Shown in pieces: positions 13,831-21,938 of a stretch of DNA of 24,009 nt. Below the pieces are notes generated by a model. It ran no database searches, was not told the DNA's origin, and saw only the letters and a list, made by a program, of their open reading frames with translations. Position 1 is the stretch's first letter, and every line of letters begins with the position of its first letter. Position numbers and translations under genes: made by a program. This DNA is from Pseudomonadota bacterium (GTDB lineage Bacteria > Pseudomonadota > Alphaproteobacteria > Caulobacterales > Caulobacteraceae), in contig JAEYWU010000108.1 of assembly GCA_023428785.1 (NCBI GenBank), positions 1 to 24,009 of the forward strand. Direction: 5' to 3'.

Positions 13831-15513
13831 ATGACCCTGATCCTGATCGCCTACGTCGGTGGTGTGCTGACGATCCTGTCGCCGTGCATCCTGCCGGTGT
13901 TGCCGTTCGTTTTTGCGCGAGCGGGCCGTCCCTTCGTGACCTCGACCCTGCCCATGATGGCGGGTCTGGCCCTGATGTTCGCGGGCGTCGCGACCCTGGC
14001 GGCCATCGGCGGTGGCTGGGCGGTCCAGGCCAACCAATGGGGGCGGTGGATCGCCCTGGTTCTGCTGGCGGGCTTCGGTCTGATGATGCTGTTCCCGGCT
14101 GTCGGGGACCGGATCATGGCCCCGCTGCAAGCGCTCGGCTCGCGGCTGACCGAGCGGGTTCAGCCGGGGCGATCAGACGCCCTGAACGAGGTCGGCGGGT
14201 CTCTGGTGCTGGGGCTGGCGACGGGTCTTCTGTGGGCGCCGTGCGCGGGGCCGATCCTGGGGCTGATCCTGACGGGTGCGGCGTTGAACGGGGCGAGCGC
14301 CTCGACCTCGCTTCTGCTGCTCGCCTATGCGATGGGCGCCGCGACCTCGATGGCCCTGGCGCTGCTGGTGGGCGGCCGCGTACTCAAGGCGATGAAGGGG
14401 TATCTGAAGCACGAGCGGATCGTGCGCCGGGTGCTGGGGGCCCTTGTGCTGGTCGGGGTCGTGTCGATTGCCCTGGGGCTGGATCGCGGTGTGCTGGCGC
14501 GGGTGTCTGCCGCCTCGACCGAGCGCTTCGAGCAGGGTCTGCTGGGCGCCGGCGGCATGGGCCACACCGAGCCCGAGGCCGAAAGCTCGGACTTCCGCGA
14601 CTTCGGCCCGGCGCCTGAGATCGAGGGCGTCACAGAGTGGCTGCAGGGCGATCCGGCGACGCTGGAGAGCCTGCGCGGCAAGGTCGTGCTGATCGACTTC
14701 TGGACCTACTCCTGCATCAACTGCCTGCGGACCCTGCCGCACGTCATCGAGTGGGACCGGCTTTACCGAGACCACGGCCTGGTGGTGATCGGCATGCATG
14801 CGCCGGAGTTCGCCTTCGAGCGCGACCCCGACAATGTGCGCCGTGCGGTGGAAGATCTGGGCATCGACTATCGGGTGGCGCTGGACAACGATTTTGCGGT
14901 CTGGCGCGCCTATCAGAACCGCTTCTGGCCGGCGCACTATTTCATCGACGCTCGTGGCCGACTGCGTCACGTGCGGTTCGGAGAAGGGGAATACGAGCGC
15001 TCCGAGGCCATCATCCGGACCCTGTTGATGGAGGCGGGCGCCACCAACCTGCCGCCGCCCGCGGGCGGATCGGAGGCCGAGGGCGTGATGGCGGCCGACA
15101 GCGGGGCCGAGCGCTCGCCCGAGACCTATCTCGGCACTGATCGCGGAATGAACCTGCAGGCCTCCGCCGACAGCCTGGCGTTCGACCAATGGGCGCTTCA
15201 GGGCGACTGGACCCGCGAAGGGCAGCGCGCGGTCCTGACCGGCGACAACGGCGCGATCGTCTACCGCTTCCGGGGCCGGGACGTGCATCTGGTGCTGGCT
15301 TCCACCACGGGGCGGCCGGTGCGGTACCGGGTCACCCTGAACGGCCAGCCTCCCGGCGAGGCGGGCGGCTCGGACATCTCGCCTTCGGGCGAGGGCGTGA
15401 TCGGCGACCAGCGGCTCTATCAGCTGCTTCGCCTGCCGACGGCGGGCGAGGGTGAAATCCGCATCGAGTTCCTCGATCCGGGCGCGGCGGCCTACGCCTT
15501 CACCTTCGGCTGA
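13831..15513 (+). CDS. dipZ: DipZ-like thiol-disulfide transporter (CcdA + thioredoxin-like domains)
   Basis: Membrane protein of 560 residues that should carry reducing power from cytoplasmic thioredoxin to envelope proteins. The N-terminal CcdA/DsbD-beta-like part (about 1-220) has six predicted helices with one redox Cys in each half: Cys19 (LSPCILPVLPF) and Cys138 (WAPCAGPILG). An exported thioredoxin-like domain follows (about 260-405), with an active site Cys295-Ile-Asn-Cys298 in WTYSCINCLRTLP. The last 155 residues form the beta-rich domain found at the C-terminus of M. tuberculosis DipZ. The gene lies four bases after msrB, and the pair looks like one operon in which DipZ recycles the exported one-Cys MsrB; that link is inference. 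The symbol follows domain architecture. Confidence 0.9.
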   Translation: MTLILIAYVGGVLTILSPCILPVLPFVFARAGRPFVTSTLPMMAGLALMFAGVATLAAIGGGWAVQANQWGRWIALVLLAGFGLMMLFPAVGDRIMAPLQALGSRLTERVQPGRSDALNEVGGSLVLGLATGLLWAPCAGPILGLILTGAALNGASASTSLLLLAYAMGAATSMALALLVGGRVLKAMKGYLKHERIVRRVLGALVLVGVVSIALGLDRGVLARVSAASTERFEQGLLGAGGMGHTEPEAESSDFRDFGPAPEIEGVTEWLQGDPATLESLRGKVVLIDFWTYSCINCLRTLPHVIEWDRLYRDHGLVVIGMHAPEFAFERDPDNVRRAVEDLGIDYRVALDNDFAVWRAYQNRFWPAHYFIDARGRLRHVRFGEGEYERSEAIIRTLLMEAGATNLPPPAGGSEAEGVMAADSGAERSPETYLGTDRGMNLQASADSLAFDQWALQGDWTREGQRAVLTGDNGAIVYRFRGRDVHLVLASTTGRPVRYRVTLNGQPPGEAGGSDISPSGEGVIGDQRLYQLLRLPTAGEGEIRIEFLDPGAAAYAFTFG

Positions 15514-15580
15514 TGCGTCCGTCCCTGACGTAGACCCGGTCCAGGTTGGAGGATGGCGGGACTCCACTTAGGGATTGGAC

Positions 15581-16849
15581 ATGGATCTTCTGGCGATCGT
15601 ACTCGCAGCCGTCGCGCTGCTCGGCCTCCTGGCAGGCGGCTACGGCCTGATGCAGGCGGGCCGGGAGCGCAGGCGCGCCGACAGCCTGATCGAGCAGGCG
15701 CGTGAGGCCCAGGACCGGGCCATCCGCGCCGAGGCGGTGGCGGAAGCTGCTCGCAGCAGCCATGAACAGGTCGGCACCGCCTTCAAGGCCATGTCGGCCG
15801 AGGCTCTGGAGAAGGCGTCCAACGACCTGCTGCAGCGGGCCGAACTGACCTTCCGCCAGCGCGACGAACGAGCGACCGAGCAGTTGCAGGCCCAGCTCAA
15901 GCCGGTGGCCGAAACCTTGACCAAGTTCGAGGCGCAGGTTCAGGCGCTGGAGAAGGCGCGGGCCGAGGAGACCGGCGGCCTGAAGGAACAGCTCGGCCTG
16001 CTGATGTCGGCTTCCAACGCCACACGCGACGAGGCGCGCAAGCTGACGGAAGCCCTGCGCGGCAACACCGGGCGGCGCGGGCGATGGGGCGAACAGACGT
16101 GCCGCAACGTGCTGGAAGCCGCCGGCATGGCGGGCCGGTTCGATTTCATCGAGCAGTCCAGCCAGACCGATGACGAGGGCGCGCGCCAGCGTCCGGACTT
16201 CCTCGTGCGCCTGCCCGGCGGCGGCCTGTTCGTGATCGACGCCAAGGTGCCGCTGGCGCTGGACGACGACGAGGAGGGCGACGAGGACGCTCGCGCACAG
16301 GCCCGCTCGATGCGGATCGCCGCCAGCCTGAAGACCCACATGCGCCAGCTGTCGGCCAAGGCCTATCAGGACCAGTTCAAGCCGAGCCCCGACTTCGTGG
16401 CCCTGTTCGTACCGGGCGACGCCTTCCTGGCCGCCGCTCTGGATCACGAGCCGGAACTGATGAACCAGGCCATGGCCAGCCGGGTGGTCATCGTGACGCC
16501 CACCACCCTGTTCGCCCTGTGCAAAGCCGTGGCCTACGGCTGGCGCGCCGAGGAGCAGGCGCGAAACGCCGACGAGGTCGCGCGGCTGGGCAAGGAACTC
16601 TACAAGCGGCTGTCGGTCATGGGCGGCCATGCGGCCTCGGTCGGCAAGGCGCTGGACGCGGCGGTCGGCCGATACAACCAGTTCGTCGGCTCGCTGGAGA
16701 GCCAGGTCATGGTCCAGGCCCGCCGCTTCGAGGACCTGGCCGTCGACCATGAGGGGCGCGAAATTCCCGAGATCACCCCCGTCGAACAGGCTCCGCGCAA
16801 CCTGTCGCGGCCCGAGCTGCTGGAATCTGCGAAGGAAGGCGCTGAGTGA
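15581..16849 (+). CDS. rmuC: DNA recombination protein RmuC
   Basis: Family proposed to limit inversions and rearrangements at short repeats; biochemical action is not well defined. It has 422 residues. An N-terminal membrane helix (about 3-24) is followed by a long Ala/Glu/Gln/Arg-rich coiled coil (about 27-150). The core RmuC domain contains RGRWGE (166-171) and a restriction-endonuclease-like signature, RPDFLV (194-199) then DAK (210-212). An in-frame TTG at 15575 would add two residues, but the ATG at 15581 has a TAGGGA box at good spacing. Its stop overlaps the start of the next gene (GTGA), so they are co-translated. Confidence 0.95.
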   Translation: MDLLAIVLAAVALLGLLAGGYGLMQAGRERRRADSLIEQAREAQDRAIRAEAVAEAARSSHEQVGTAFKAMSAEALEKASNDLLQRAELTFRQRDERATEQLQAQLKPVAETLTKFEAQVQALEKARAEETGGLKEQLGLLMSASNATRDEARKLTEALRGNTGRRGRWGEQTCRNVLEAAGMAGRFDFIEQSSQTDDEGARQRPDFLVRLPGGGLFVIDAKVPLALDDDEEGDEDARAQARSMRIAASLKTHMRQLSAKAYQDQFKPSPDFVALFVPGDAFLAAALDHEPELMNQAMASRVVIVTPTTLFALCKAVAYGWRAEEQARNADEVARLGKELYKRLSVMGGHAASVGKALDAAVGRYNQFVGSLESQVMVQARRFEDLAVDHEGREIPEITPVEQAPRNLSRPELLESAKEGAE

Positions 16850-17202
16850 GCGGCTGGGTCTGGACGGCGATCCTGCTGACCGTCTCGAACGCCTTCATGA
16901 CTTTGGCCTGGTACGGCCATCTCAAGTTTCCGCACCGCGCCTTGTGGGTGGTGGTGCTGGTCAGTTGGGGCGTAGCCTTCTTCGAATACTGGCTGGCGGT
17001 GCCGGCCAACCGGATCGGCTATGCGTCCGGCCTGAACCTCGCCCAGCTCAAAATCATGCAGGAGGTGATCACCCTGATCGTCTTCGCGGCCTTCATGGTG
17101 CTGGTCATGGGCGAAAGGCTGAAATGGAACGATGCGGCGGCTTTCGTGTGCATGGTGGCGGCGGTCGCCTTCGTTTTTCTGGACAAGTTCCGCGCCGTGT
17201 GA
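16846..17202 (+). CDS. DUF486 / DMT-superfamily small membrane protein
   Basis: A 118-residue, four-helix inner-membrane protein of the DUF486 family, which resembles a half-size drug/metabolite transporter. Helices fall at about 4-24, 31-51, 68-89 and 95-114. The family motifs are present: N-terminal NAFMTLAWYGHLKF, central FFEYWLAVPANRIGY and Q(L)KIMQEVITL. The substrate is unknown. It begins at a GTG that overlaps the rmuC stop by four bases, so translation is probably coupled, although no functional link to RmuC is known. Confidence 0.92.
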   Translation: MSGWVWTAILLTVSNAFMTLAWYGHLKFPHRALWVVVLVSWGVAFFEYWLAVPANRIGYASGLNLAQLKIMQEVITLIVFAAFMVLVMGERLKWNDAAAFVCMVAAVAFVFLDKFRAV

Positions 17203-17214
17203 TGGCTCAGGGCC

Positions 17215-17607
17215 ATGACCGACGAACGCCTTAAGCCGCCCGGCGAAGCGCCCCAGATCCGCGTGATCGCCATGCCGGCGGACACCAATCCCAACGGCGA
17301 CATCTTCGGCGGCTGGCTGCTGTCGCAGATGGACCAGGCGGCGGCCACGGCCGCCTATGAGGCCGCCCAAGGTCGCTGCGTGACCGTGGCGGTCGACGCC
17401 ATGGTCTTCCACAATCCGGTCTTCGTGGGCGATGTGGTGAGCCTGTATGCGCGCGTGGTGCGCCGTGGCCGCACCTCGGTCGGCGTCTTCGTCGAGGCCT
17501 GGCGCAGCCCGCGCGAGCGCGACGAGAGCGTCAAGGTGACCGAGGGCGTCTTCACCTTTGTGGCCATCGACGAAAACAAGCGGCCGCGCGTGCTGCCGGA
17601 CGCCTGA
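17215..17607 (+). CDS. YciA-type acyl-CoA thioesterase
   Basis: A single hotdog-fold domain of 130 residues that hydrolyses acyl-CoA to free acid and CoA. The N-terminal motif NPNGDIFGGWLLSQMDQAA (25-43) is the YciA/ACOT signature, with Asp40 on the long central helix in the place of the catalytic acid. VDAMVFHNPVFVGDVV (60-75) and TEGVFTFVAID (109-119) follow as expected. It is probably hexameric and cytoplasmic. It lies 12 bases after the DUF486 gene and converges on the DJ-1/PfpI gene, leaving only five bases between the two stops and no obvious terminator. Confidence 0.92.
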   Translation: MTDERLKPPGEAPQIRVIAMPADTNPNGDIFGGWLLSQMDQAAATAAYEAAQGRCVTVAVDAMVFHNPVFVGDVVSLYARVVRRGRTSVGVFVEAWRSPRERDESVKVTEGVFTFVAIDENKRPRVLPDA

Positions 17608-17612
17608 AAGGC

Positions 17613-18158
17613 CTAGTGACGGCCTTCGGCGAACTCCTCGATCATCTTCGCATTGAACGCCGGCAGGTCGTCGGGGCAGCGGCTCGTGACAAGGCCCCGG
17701 TCGACGACGACCTCTTCGTCCACGACCTCGGCGCCGGCGTTCTTCAGGTCGGTGCGGATGGTCTTGTAGCTGGTCAGCTTGCGCCCCCCGGCCACGCCGG
17801 CGTCGATCAGCACCCACGGTGCGTGACAAATGGCGGCGACGGGCTTTCCGGCGTCGAAGAAGCCCTTCACGAAGGACTTCGCCTCATCGTCGGTGCGCAG
17901 GGCGTCCGGGTTGTGGGCGCCGCCCGGCAGCATCAGGCCGTCGTAGTCCCCCACTGAGGCGTCAGAGAGCGTGCGGTCGACCTTGAAGGTGTCGGCCCGG
18001 TCGAAGTGGTTGAAGCCCTGGATCTCGCCGTCCTTCAATGAAACGATCTCGACGATCGCGCCTGCGTCCTTGAGCGCCTTCATCGGTTCGGTCAGTTCGA
18101 CCTGTTCAAAGCCGTCGGTGGCGAGGATGGCGACGGTCTTGCCGGATAGCTGGGCCAT
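17613..18158 (-). CDS. DJ-1/PfpI family protein
   Basis: From the ATG at 18158 the protein has 181 residues, the size of PfpI/YhbO-type proteins. Glu18 (DGFEQVEL) and the nucleophile elbow Cys111-His112 (AAICHAPWVL) form the family active site. The usual LPGGAHNPD segment is present at about 77-85. Members are described as stress-related glyoxalase/deglycase-like enzymes or peptidases, and the exact reaction here is open. The frame continues 14 codons upstream, but the chosen ATG has an AAGGA box eight bases before it and gives the normal start. It is cytoplasmic and divergent from the NifU-like gene. Confidence 0.92.
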   Translation of the reverse strand: MAQLSGKTVAILATDGFEQVELTEPMKALKDAGAIVEIVSLKDGEIQGFNHFDRADTFKVDRTLSDASVGDYDGLMLPGGAHNPDALRTDDEAKSFVKGFFDAGKPVAAICHAPWVLIDAGVAGGRKLTSYKTIRTDLKNAGAEVVDEEVVVDRGLVTSRCPDDLPAFNAKMIEEFAEGRH

Positions 18159-18198
18159 GGGGCGGATCCTTCTTCGGTTCGGGGAGTGTGACCTGTTC

Positions 18199-18222
18199 AA
18201 CCCGCAGGGCGGCCCTCGGGTT
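18199..18222. other. hairpin in the DJ-1/PfpI - NifU-like divergent gap
   Basis: AACCCG-c-AGGG (18199-18209) pairs with CCCT-CGGGTT (18213-18222), ten pairs with one bulged C and a three-base loop. On the plus strand it looks like a weak terminator, but no plus-strand gene ends just before it. It lies in the upstream region of both flanking genes and may be a leader structure or an inactive relic. Confidence 0.4.
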
Positions 18223-18268
18223 TCGCGACGCTTTTCGATCGCGGCGCTCGGGCCTATCTTCGGAGGCG

Positions 18269-18721
18269 ATGATCGATGATCTCTACAGCGCCCGGATCCT
18301 GAAGCTCGCGGCCAACATGCCGCGCGCCGGAAGGCTGGCCGCGCCGCAGGGGTCCGCCGAGCGTGTCGCCAAGCTGTGCGGCTCGACGGCCGTCGGGGAT
18401 GTGGTGCTGGACGACGAAGGCCGGGTCGCCGACTTCGCCCAAGACATCAAGGCGTGCGCGCTCGGTCAGGCCACCGCCGCCATCGTCGGCGAGAGCGTGA
18501 TCGGCGCCTCGGTCGAGGAGCTGGAGACGGCGGTCGAACAGATGCGCGCCATGCTGAAGGATGGCGGCCCGGTCCCAGCCGGACGCTTCGCGGGCCTGGC
18601 CCTGCTGGAGACGGTGCGGGACTATCCTGCCCGGCACGCCTCTTCGATGATCCCGCTGGAGGCCGCGGCTGCCGCAGCCCGTCAGGCGCTGGACCGAACT
18701 AGGCTCGCCGGCGCAGCTTGA
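18269..18721 (+). CDS. NifU/IscU-like iron-sulfur scaffold protein, degenerate site
   Basis: A 150-residue protein with the NifU N-terminal (IscU-like) fold. Cys37 and Cys63 match two of the three scaffold ligands (KLCGST and KACALGQA), with the family's GQATAAIVGESVIG context. The Asp that follows the first Cys in IscU (CGD) is Ser39 here. The third Cys is missing: the equivalent region reads YPARHASSM, with His123 nearby. The protein may therefore act as a carrier or have a changed role; cluster building is doubtful. A GGAGG box sits only three bases before the ATG, which is tight. No isc or suf gene is adjacent; the next gene is yidD, 55 bp on. Confidence 0.8.
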   Translation: MIDDLYSARILKLAANMPRAGRLAAPQGSAERVAKLCGSTAVGDVVLDDEGRVADFAQDIKACALGQATAAIVGESVIGASVEELETAVEQMRAMLKDGGPVPAGRFAGLALLETVRDYPARHASSMIPLEAAAAAARQALDRTRLAGAA

Positions 18722-18747
18722 TCACTGCTTTTCGCGGGTGCGATAAG
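18718..18747 (+). promoter_or_regulatory. candidate yidD-thrS promoter
   Basis: TTGATC (18718-18723) and GATAAG (18742-18747) are 18 bp apart, about 30 bases before the yidD start. The -35 overlaps the end of the NifU-like gene. Both hexamers are moderate matches, so this is a tentative call. Confidence 0.35.
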
Positions 18748-18776
18748 CCCCCGAATTGCTTTAAGAGCGCGCCGGC

Positions 18777-19013
18777 ATGGGCATCTATGAATCGAGCGTT
18801 CGAGGCGCCCATCGCGCTTACAAGCTGACGCTCTCTCCCTTGATCGGGAACCAGTGCCGCTTCCTGCCGACCTGTTCGGACTATGGAAGGGACGCGCTGC
18901 TCGATCACGGTCCGGTCCGAGGTGGGTATCTGACCCTGCGACGACTGTGCCGGTGTAATCCTTGGGGTGGGTCGGGATACGATCCCGTGCCGCCGAAAGA
19001 CGAAGAGAAATGA
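18777..19013 (+). CDS. yidD: membrane protein insertion efficiency factor YidD
   Basis: A 78-residue membrane-associated protein that assists YidC-dependent insertion of inner-membrane proteins. The family core is intact: YKLTLSPLIGNQCRFLPTCSDYG (16-38) and LRRLCRCNPWGGSGYDPVP (54-72), with the conserved Cys residues. It is usually found beside rnpA and yidC. Here it sits in front of thrS, overlapping its start by four bases (ATGA), so it depends on a different operon. Confidence 0.95.
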   Translation: MGIYESSVRGAHRAYKLTLSPLIGNQCRFLPTCSDYGRDALLDHGPVRGGYLTLRRLCRCNPWGGSGYDPVPPKDEEK

Positions 19014-20947
19014 TCGACCTGGTCTTCCCCGACGGCAACGTCCGTCAGTACGAGGATGGTGTGACGGCGCTGGACGTCGCCAAGTCCATCGCGCCGTCGC
19101 TGGCCAAGCGCGCCGTGCTGGCCGAGCTGGACGGTGAGCTGCGCGACATCAACCGCGAGATCGAGAAGGGCGGCGCCTTCCGCCTGATCATGCGTGACGA
19201 TCCGGAAGCGCTGGAAACCATCCGCCACGACGCCGCCCACGTGCTGGCGGAAGCCGTGCAGGAGCTGTTCCCCGGCACCCAGGTGACGATCGGCCCGGCG
19301 ATCGACGACGGCTTCTATTACGACTTCGCCCGCGACGAGCCGTTCTCGACCGACGACTTCGAGAAGATCGAAGCCAAGATGCGCGAGATCGTGGACCGCG
19401 ACGCGCCGATCGTGCGCGAGGTCTGGGAGCGGGAAGACGCGATAAAGCATTTCGAGGGCATCGGCGAGGCCTACAAGGCCGAGATCATCCGTGATCTGCC
19501 GGGCTCCGAGACGATCACCCTGTATCGTCAGGGCCAGTGGCTGGACCTGTGCCGGGGGCCGCACTTCCCGTCGACCAAGCATGTCGGCAAGGCCTTCAAA
19601 CTGACCAAGCTGGCGGGCGCCTACTGGCGCGGCGACCACAACAACGCCCAGCTCCAGCGGATGTACGGCACGGCCTGGGCCAACCAGGCGGACCTGGACG
19701 CGCACCTCCAGCGTATCGAGGAGGCCGAGAAGCGTGACCACCGGCGTCTGGGCAGGGCCATGAACCTCTTCCACATGCAGGAAGAGGGTCGCGGCATGGT
19801 CTTCTGGCATCCCAAGGGCTGGCAGCTGTGGCGCACGCTCGAGGCCTATATGCGCCGGCGTCTGGATGACGCGGGCTATGTCGAGGTCAAGACGCCCCAG
19901 GTGCTGGACCGGACCTTCTGGGAGAAGTCCGGCCACTGGGACAAGTACCGCGAGAACATGTTCGTCTGTGAGACTGTCGAGGGCGAGACCCTCTCCCTCA
20001 AGCCGATGAACTGCCCGGGCCACGTGCAGATCTTCAAGGTCGGCCAGCGGTCCTATCGCGAGCTGCCGATCCGCATGGCGGAGATGGGCTCGTGCCACCG
20101 GTATGAGCCGTCGGGCTCGCTGCATGGCCTGCTGCGTGTGCGCGCCTTCACCCAGGACGACGCCCACATCTTCTGCCGCGAGGACCAGATCGAGGAGGAG
20201 ACGGCCAAATGGATCGATCTCTGCCGCTCGGTGCACGCGGACCTGGGTCTGACCACGGACTACATCTCGCTGGGGACGCGGCCTGAGCTGCGCGCCGGGA
20301 CCGATGAGTTCTGGGACAAGGCCGAGCAGCAGATGATGAACGCCGCCCGGCAGGCCGGCGTGGAGCCCGTCATCACCGAGGGCGACGGGGCCTTCTATGC
20401 GCCCAAGCTGGACTTCATCGTCCGGGACGCCATCGGCCGTCAGTGGACGTGCGGCACGATCCAGCTGGACTACGTGCTGCCCGAGCGGCTGGACGCGGAA
20501 TATATCGGCGAGGACGGTCTCAAGCATCGGCCGGTGATGCTGCACCGCGCGATCCTGGGCTCGTTCGAACGGATCCTCGGCATCCTGATCGAAAACTACG
20601 CCGGCGCGTTCCCGCTGTGGCTGGCTCCGACCCAGGTCGTGGTCACCACCATTACGTCGGACGCCGACGCCTATGCGCTCGAGGCTGCGGAAAAGCTTCG
20701 CAAAGCCGGGCTAAGGGTTGAGACGGATCTGAGGAACGAGAAGATCAACTACAAGATTCGTGAACACTCTCTGGCCAAGACCCCGGTCATCGCCGTTGTC
20801 GGCCGCAAGGAAGCGGAGCAAGGCATGCTGGCGCTGCGCCGCCTGGGGTCGGATTCCCAGGAACTGCTGTCTCTGGCTGACGGTATCGAGAAATTGTCGG
20901 GCGAGGCTCTGGCTCCGGACTTGAGGAGAGCCCGTTCATCCGTCTAG
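19010..20947 (+). CDS. thrS: threonyl-tRNA synthetase
   Basis: Class II synthetase charging tRNA(Thr), cytoplasmic homodimer. It has 645 residues, against 642 in E. coli. Domains in order are TGS (1-60), the editing domain with His73/His77 (RHDAAH) and Cys181 (LCRGPH), the catalytic core, and the anticodon-binding domain (about 535-645). The zinc ligands that select threonine are all present: Cys335 (MNCPGH), His386 (DDAHIF) and His512 (MLHRAILGS). The open frame extends 16 codons upstream inside yidD, but the ATG at 19010 gives the standard MIDLVFPDG start. No T-box or tRNA-like leader was recognised before it. Confidence 0.98.
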   Translation: MIDLVFPDGNVRQYEDGVTALDVAKSIAPSLAKRAVLAELDGELRDINREIEKGGAFRLIMRDDPEALETIRHDAAHVLAEAVQELFPGTQVTIGPAIDDGFYYDFARDEPFSTDDFEKIEAKMREIVDRDAPIVREVWEREDAIKHFEGIGEAYKAEIIRDLPGSETITLYRQGQWLDLCRGPHFPSTKHVGKAFKLTKLAGAYWRGDHNNAQLQRMYGTAWANQADLDAHLQRIEEAEKRDHRRLGRAMNLFHMQEEGRGMVFWHPKGWQLWRTLEAYMRRRLDDAGYVEVKTPQVLDRTFWEKSGHWDKYRENMFVCETVEGETLSLKPMNCPGHVQIFKVGQRSYRELPIRMAEMGSCHRYEPSGSLHGLLRVRAFTQDDAHIFCREDQIEEETAKWIDLCRSVHADLGLTTDYISLGTRPELRAGTDEFWDKAEQQMMNAARQAGVEPVITEGDGAFYAPKLDFIVRDAIGRQWTCGTIQLDYVLPERLDAEYIGEDGLKHRPVMLHRAILGSFERILGILIENYAGAFPLWLAPTQVVVTTITSDADAYALEAAEKLRKAGLRVETDLRNEKINYKIREHSLAKTPVIAVVGRKEAEQGMLALRRLGSDSQELLSLADGIEKLSGEALAPDLRRARSSV

Positions 20948-20997
20948 GTTGAGTGCGAGGGTTGTCGTTAGTATGCGTTGAGGGGGCGCGCGAGAGC

Positions 20998-21921
20998 GTG
21001 AACAAGATCGTTCCGGTCAGACACCTTCCGGTTTTCGAATGGGAAGAACCGTCTGCGGAAGTGTCGGTCGTCATGGTCGTCTATATGACCGGACCGGCGC
21101 TTTTCACCTCGATCGCGCGTGTGCTGGCGGATCCGGACGTCGATGATTTCGTCATTGTCGACAACGGCTCGTCCGAAGTGGATGAGGCGCGCCTGTTCGC
21201 GATAAGCCAGACCGACGCCCGCATTCGTCTGCTCCAGGGCCATGGCAATATCGGCTTCGCGCGTGGCGCAAACCTCGGCGCCTCGGCTGCGCGGGGGCGG
21301 TTCCTCATTTTTCTGAATCCGGACGCCTTCCTGGAGGCCGGCTGCGTCCAGTTGCTCGCGGATACGGCCAGGGACGGGCCCGAGCCTTGTATCGTCGGGG
21401 CCCGCGTGTTGAACGAGGACCGAACCGAGCAGCGTGGCGGCCGACGCTACGAGGTGACGCCCGTCACCACGCTGCTCAGCTTCACGCGCCTGGCTGAAGT
21501 CGTTCCGAGCCTCAAGCGATTCGAAATCCACCTGGAGGACCAGCCGCTGCCCGAGGGTCCGATTGAGGTCCCGGTCATTTCGGGGGCCTGTTTCGGGGTC
21601 CGCCGGGCGGATTTCCGCCGGCTCAAAGGTTTCGACGGGGACTTTTTCCTGCACGTCGAGGACATCGACCTGTGCTGGCGGGCCCGCCAGATGGGCGGGC
21701 AGGTGCTCTTCCACCCGACCGCCGAGGTCGTGCACCTGGGCCATACCAGCCTGGTCGAACCCTTCTTCGTGGAATGGTTCAAGGGGCAGGGCCTCGCCCG
21801 CTATTTCGTCAAGCGCGCCGAGAGCTGGCCCCGCAAGCTGCTGGCCTATGCTCTGGGGCCGCTGATCGTGGCCGCCTCTATCAGCCGGCCGCTCCTGCGC
21901 AAGATCACAGGACGCAGTTAG
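20998..21921 (+). CDS. family 2 glycosyltransferase (WbbL/rhamnosyltransferase-like)
   Basis: A GT-A fold glycosyltransferase of 307 residues that likely adds a sugar to a polysaccharide or lipid-linked acceptor at the inner face of the membrane. Visible motifs are VSVVMVVYM (22-30), VDNGSS (54-59), NIGFARGANLGA (84-95) and NPDAFLEAG (107-115, the DxD-like position is NPDA). SGACFGVRR and FFLHVEDIDLCWRARQMGG follow, with the catalytic ED pair. Donor and acceptor cannot be told. The GTG at 20998 is preferred; an in-frame GTG at 20953 would add 15 residues without family similarity. A hydrophobic stretch near the C-terminus (LLAYALGPLIVAAS) may anchor it. It follows thrS by 50 bp and has no polysaccharide gene cluster around it. 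Confidence 0.85.
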   Translation: MNKIVPVRHLPVFEWEEPSAEVSVVMVVYMTGPALFTSIARVLADPDVDDFVIVDNGSSEVDEARLFAISQTDARIRLLQGHGNIGFARGANLGASAARGRFLIFLNPDAFLEAGCVQLLADTARDGPEPCIVGARVLNEDRTEQRGGRRYEVTPVTTLLSFTRLAEVVPSLKRFEIHLEDQPLPEGPIEVPVISGACFGVRRADFRRLKGFDGDFFLHVEDIDLCWRARQMGGQVLFHPTAEVVHLGHTSLVEPFFVEWFKGQGLARYFVKRAESWPRKLLAYALGPLIVAASISRPLLRKITGRS

Positions 21922-21938
21922 CCAACCTCGCCCAGCGT

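Noticed and set aside
18176..18198. Pair of GTTC elements upstream of the DJ-1/PfpI gene as an SOS box
   Set aside because: The two GTTC are 14 bases apart instead of the required seven.
18905..20545. 546-codon minus-strand open frame opposite thrS
   Set aside because: Shadow of thrS and yidD; no ribosome-binding site or family motif, and the plus-strand protein carries all ThrRS motifs.
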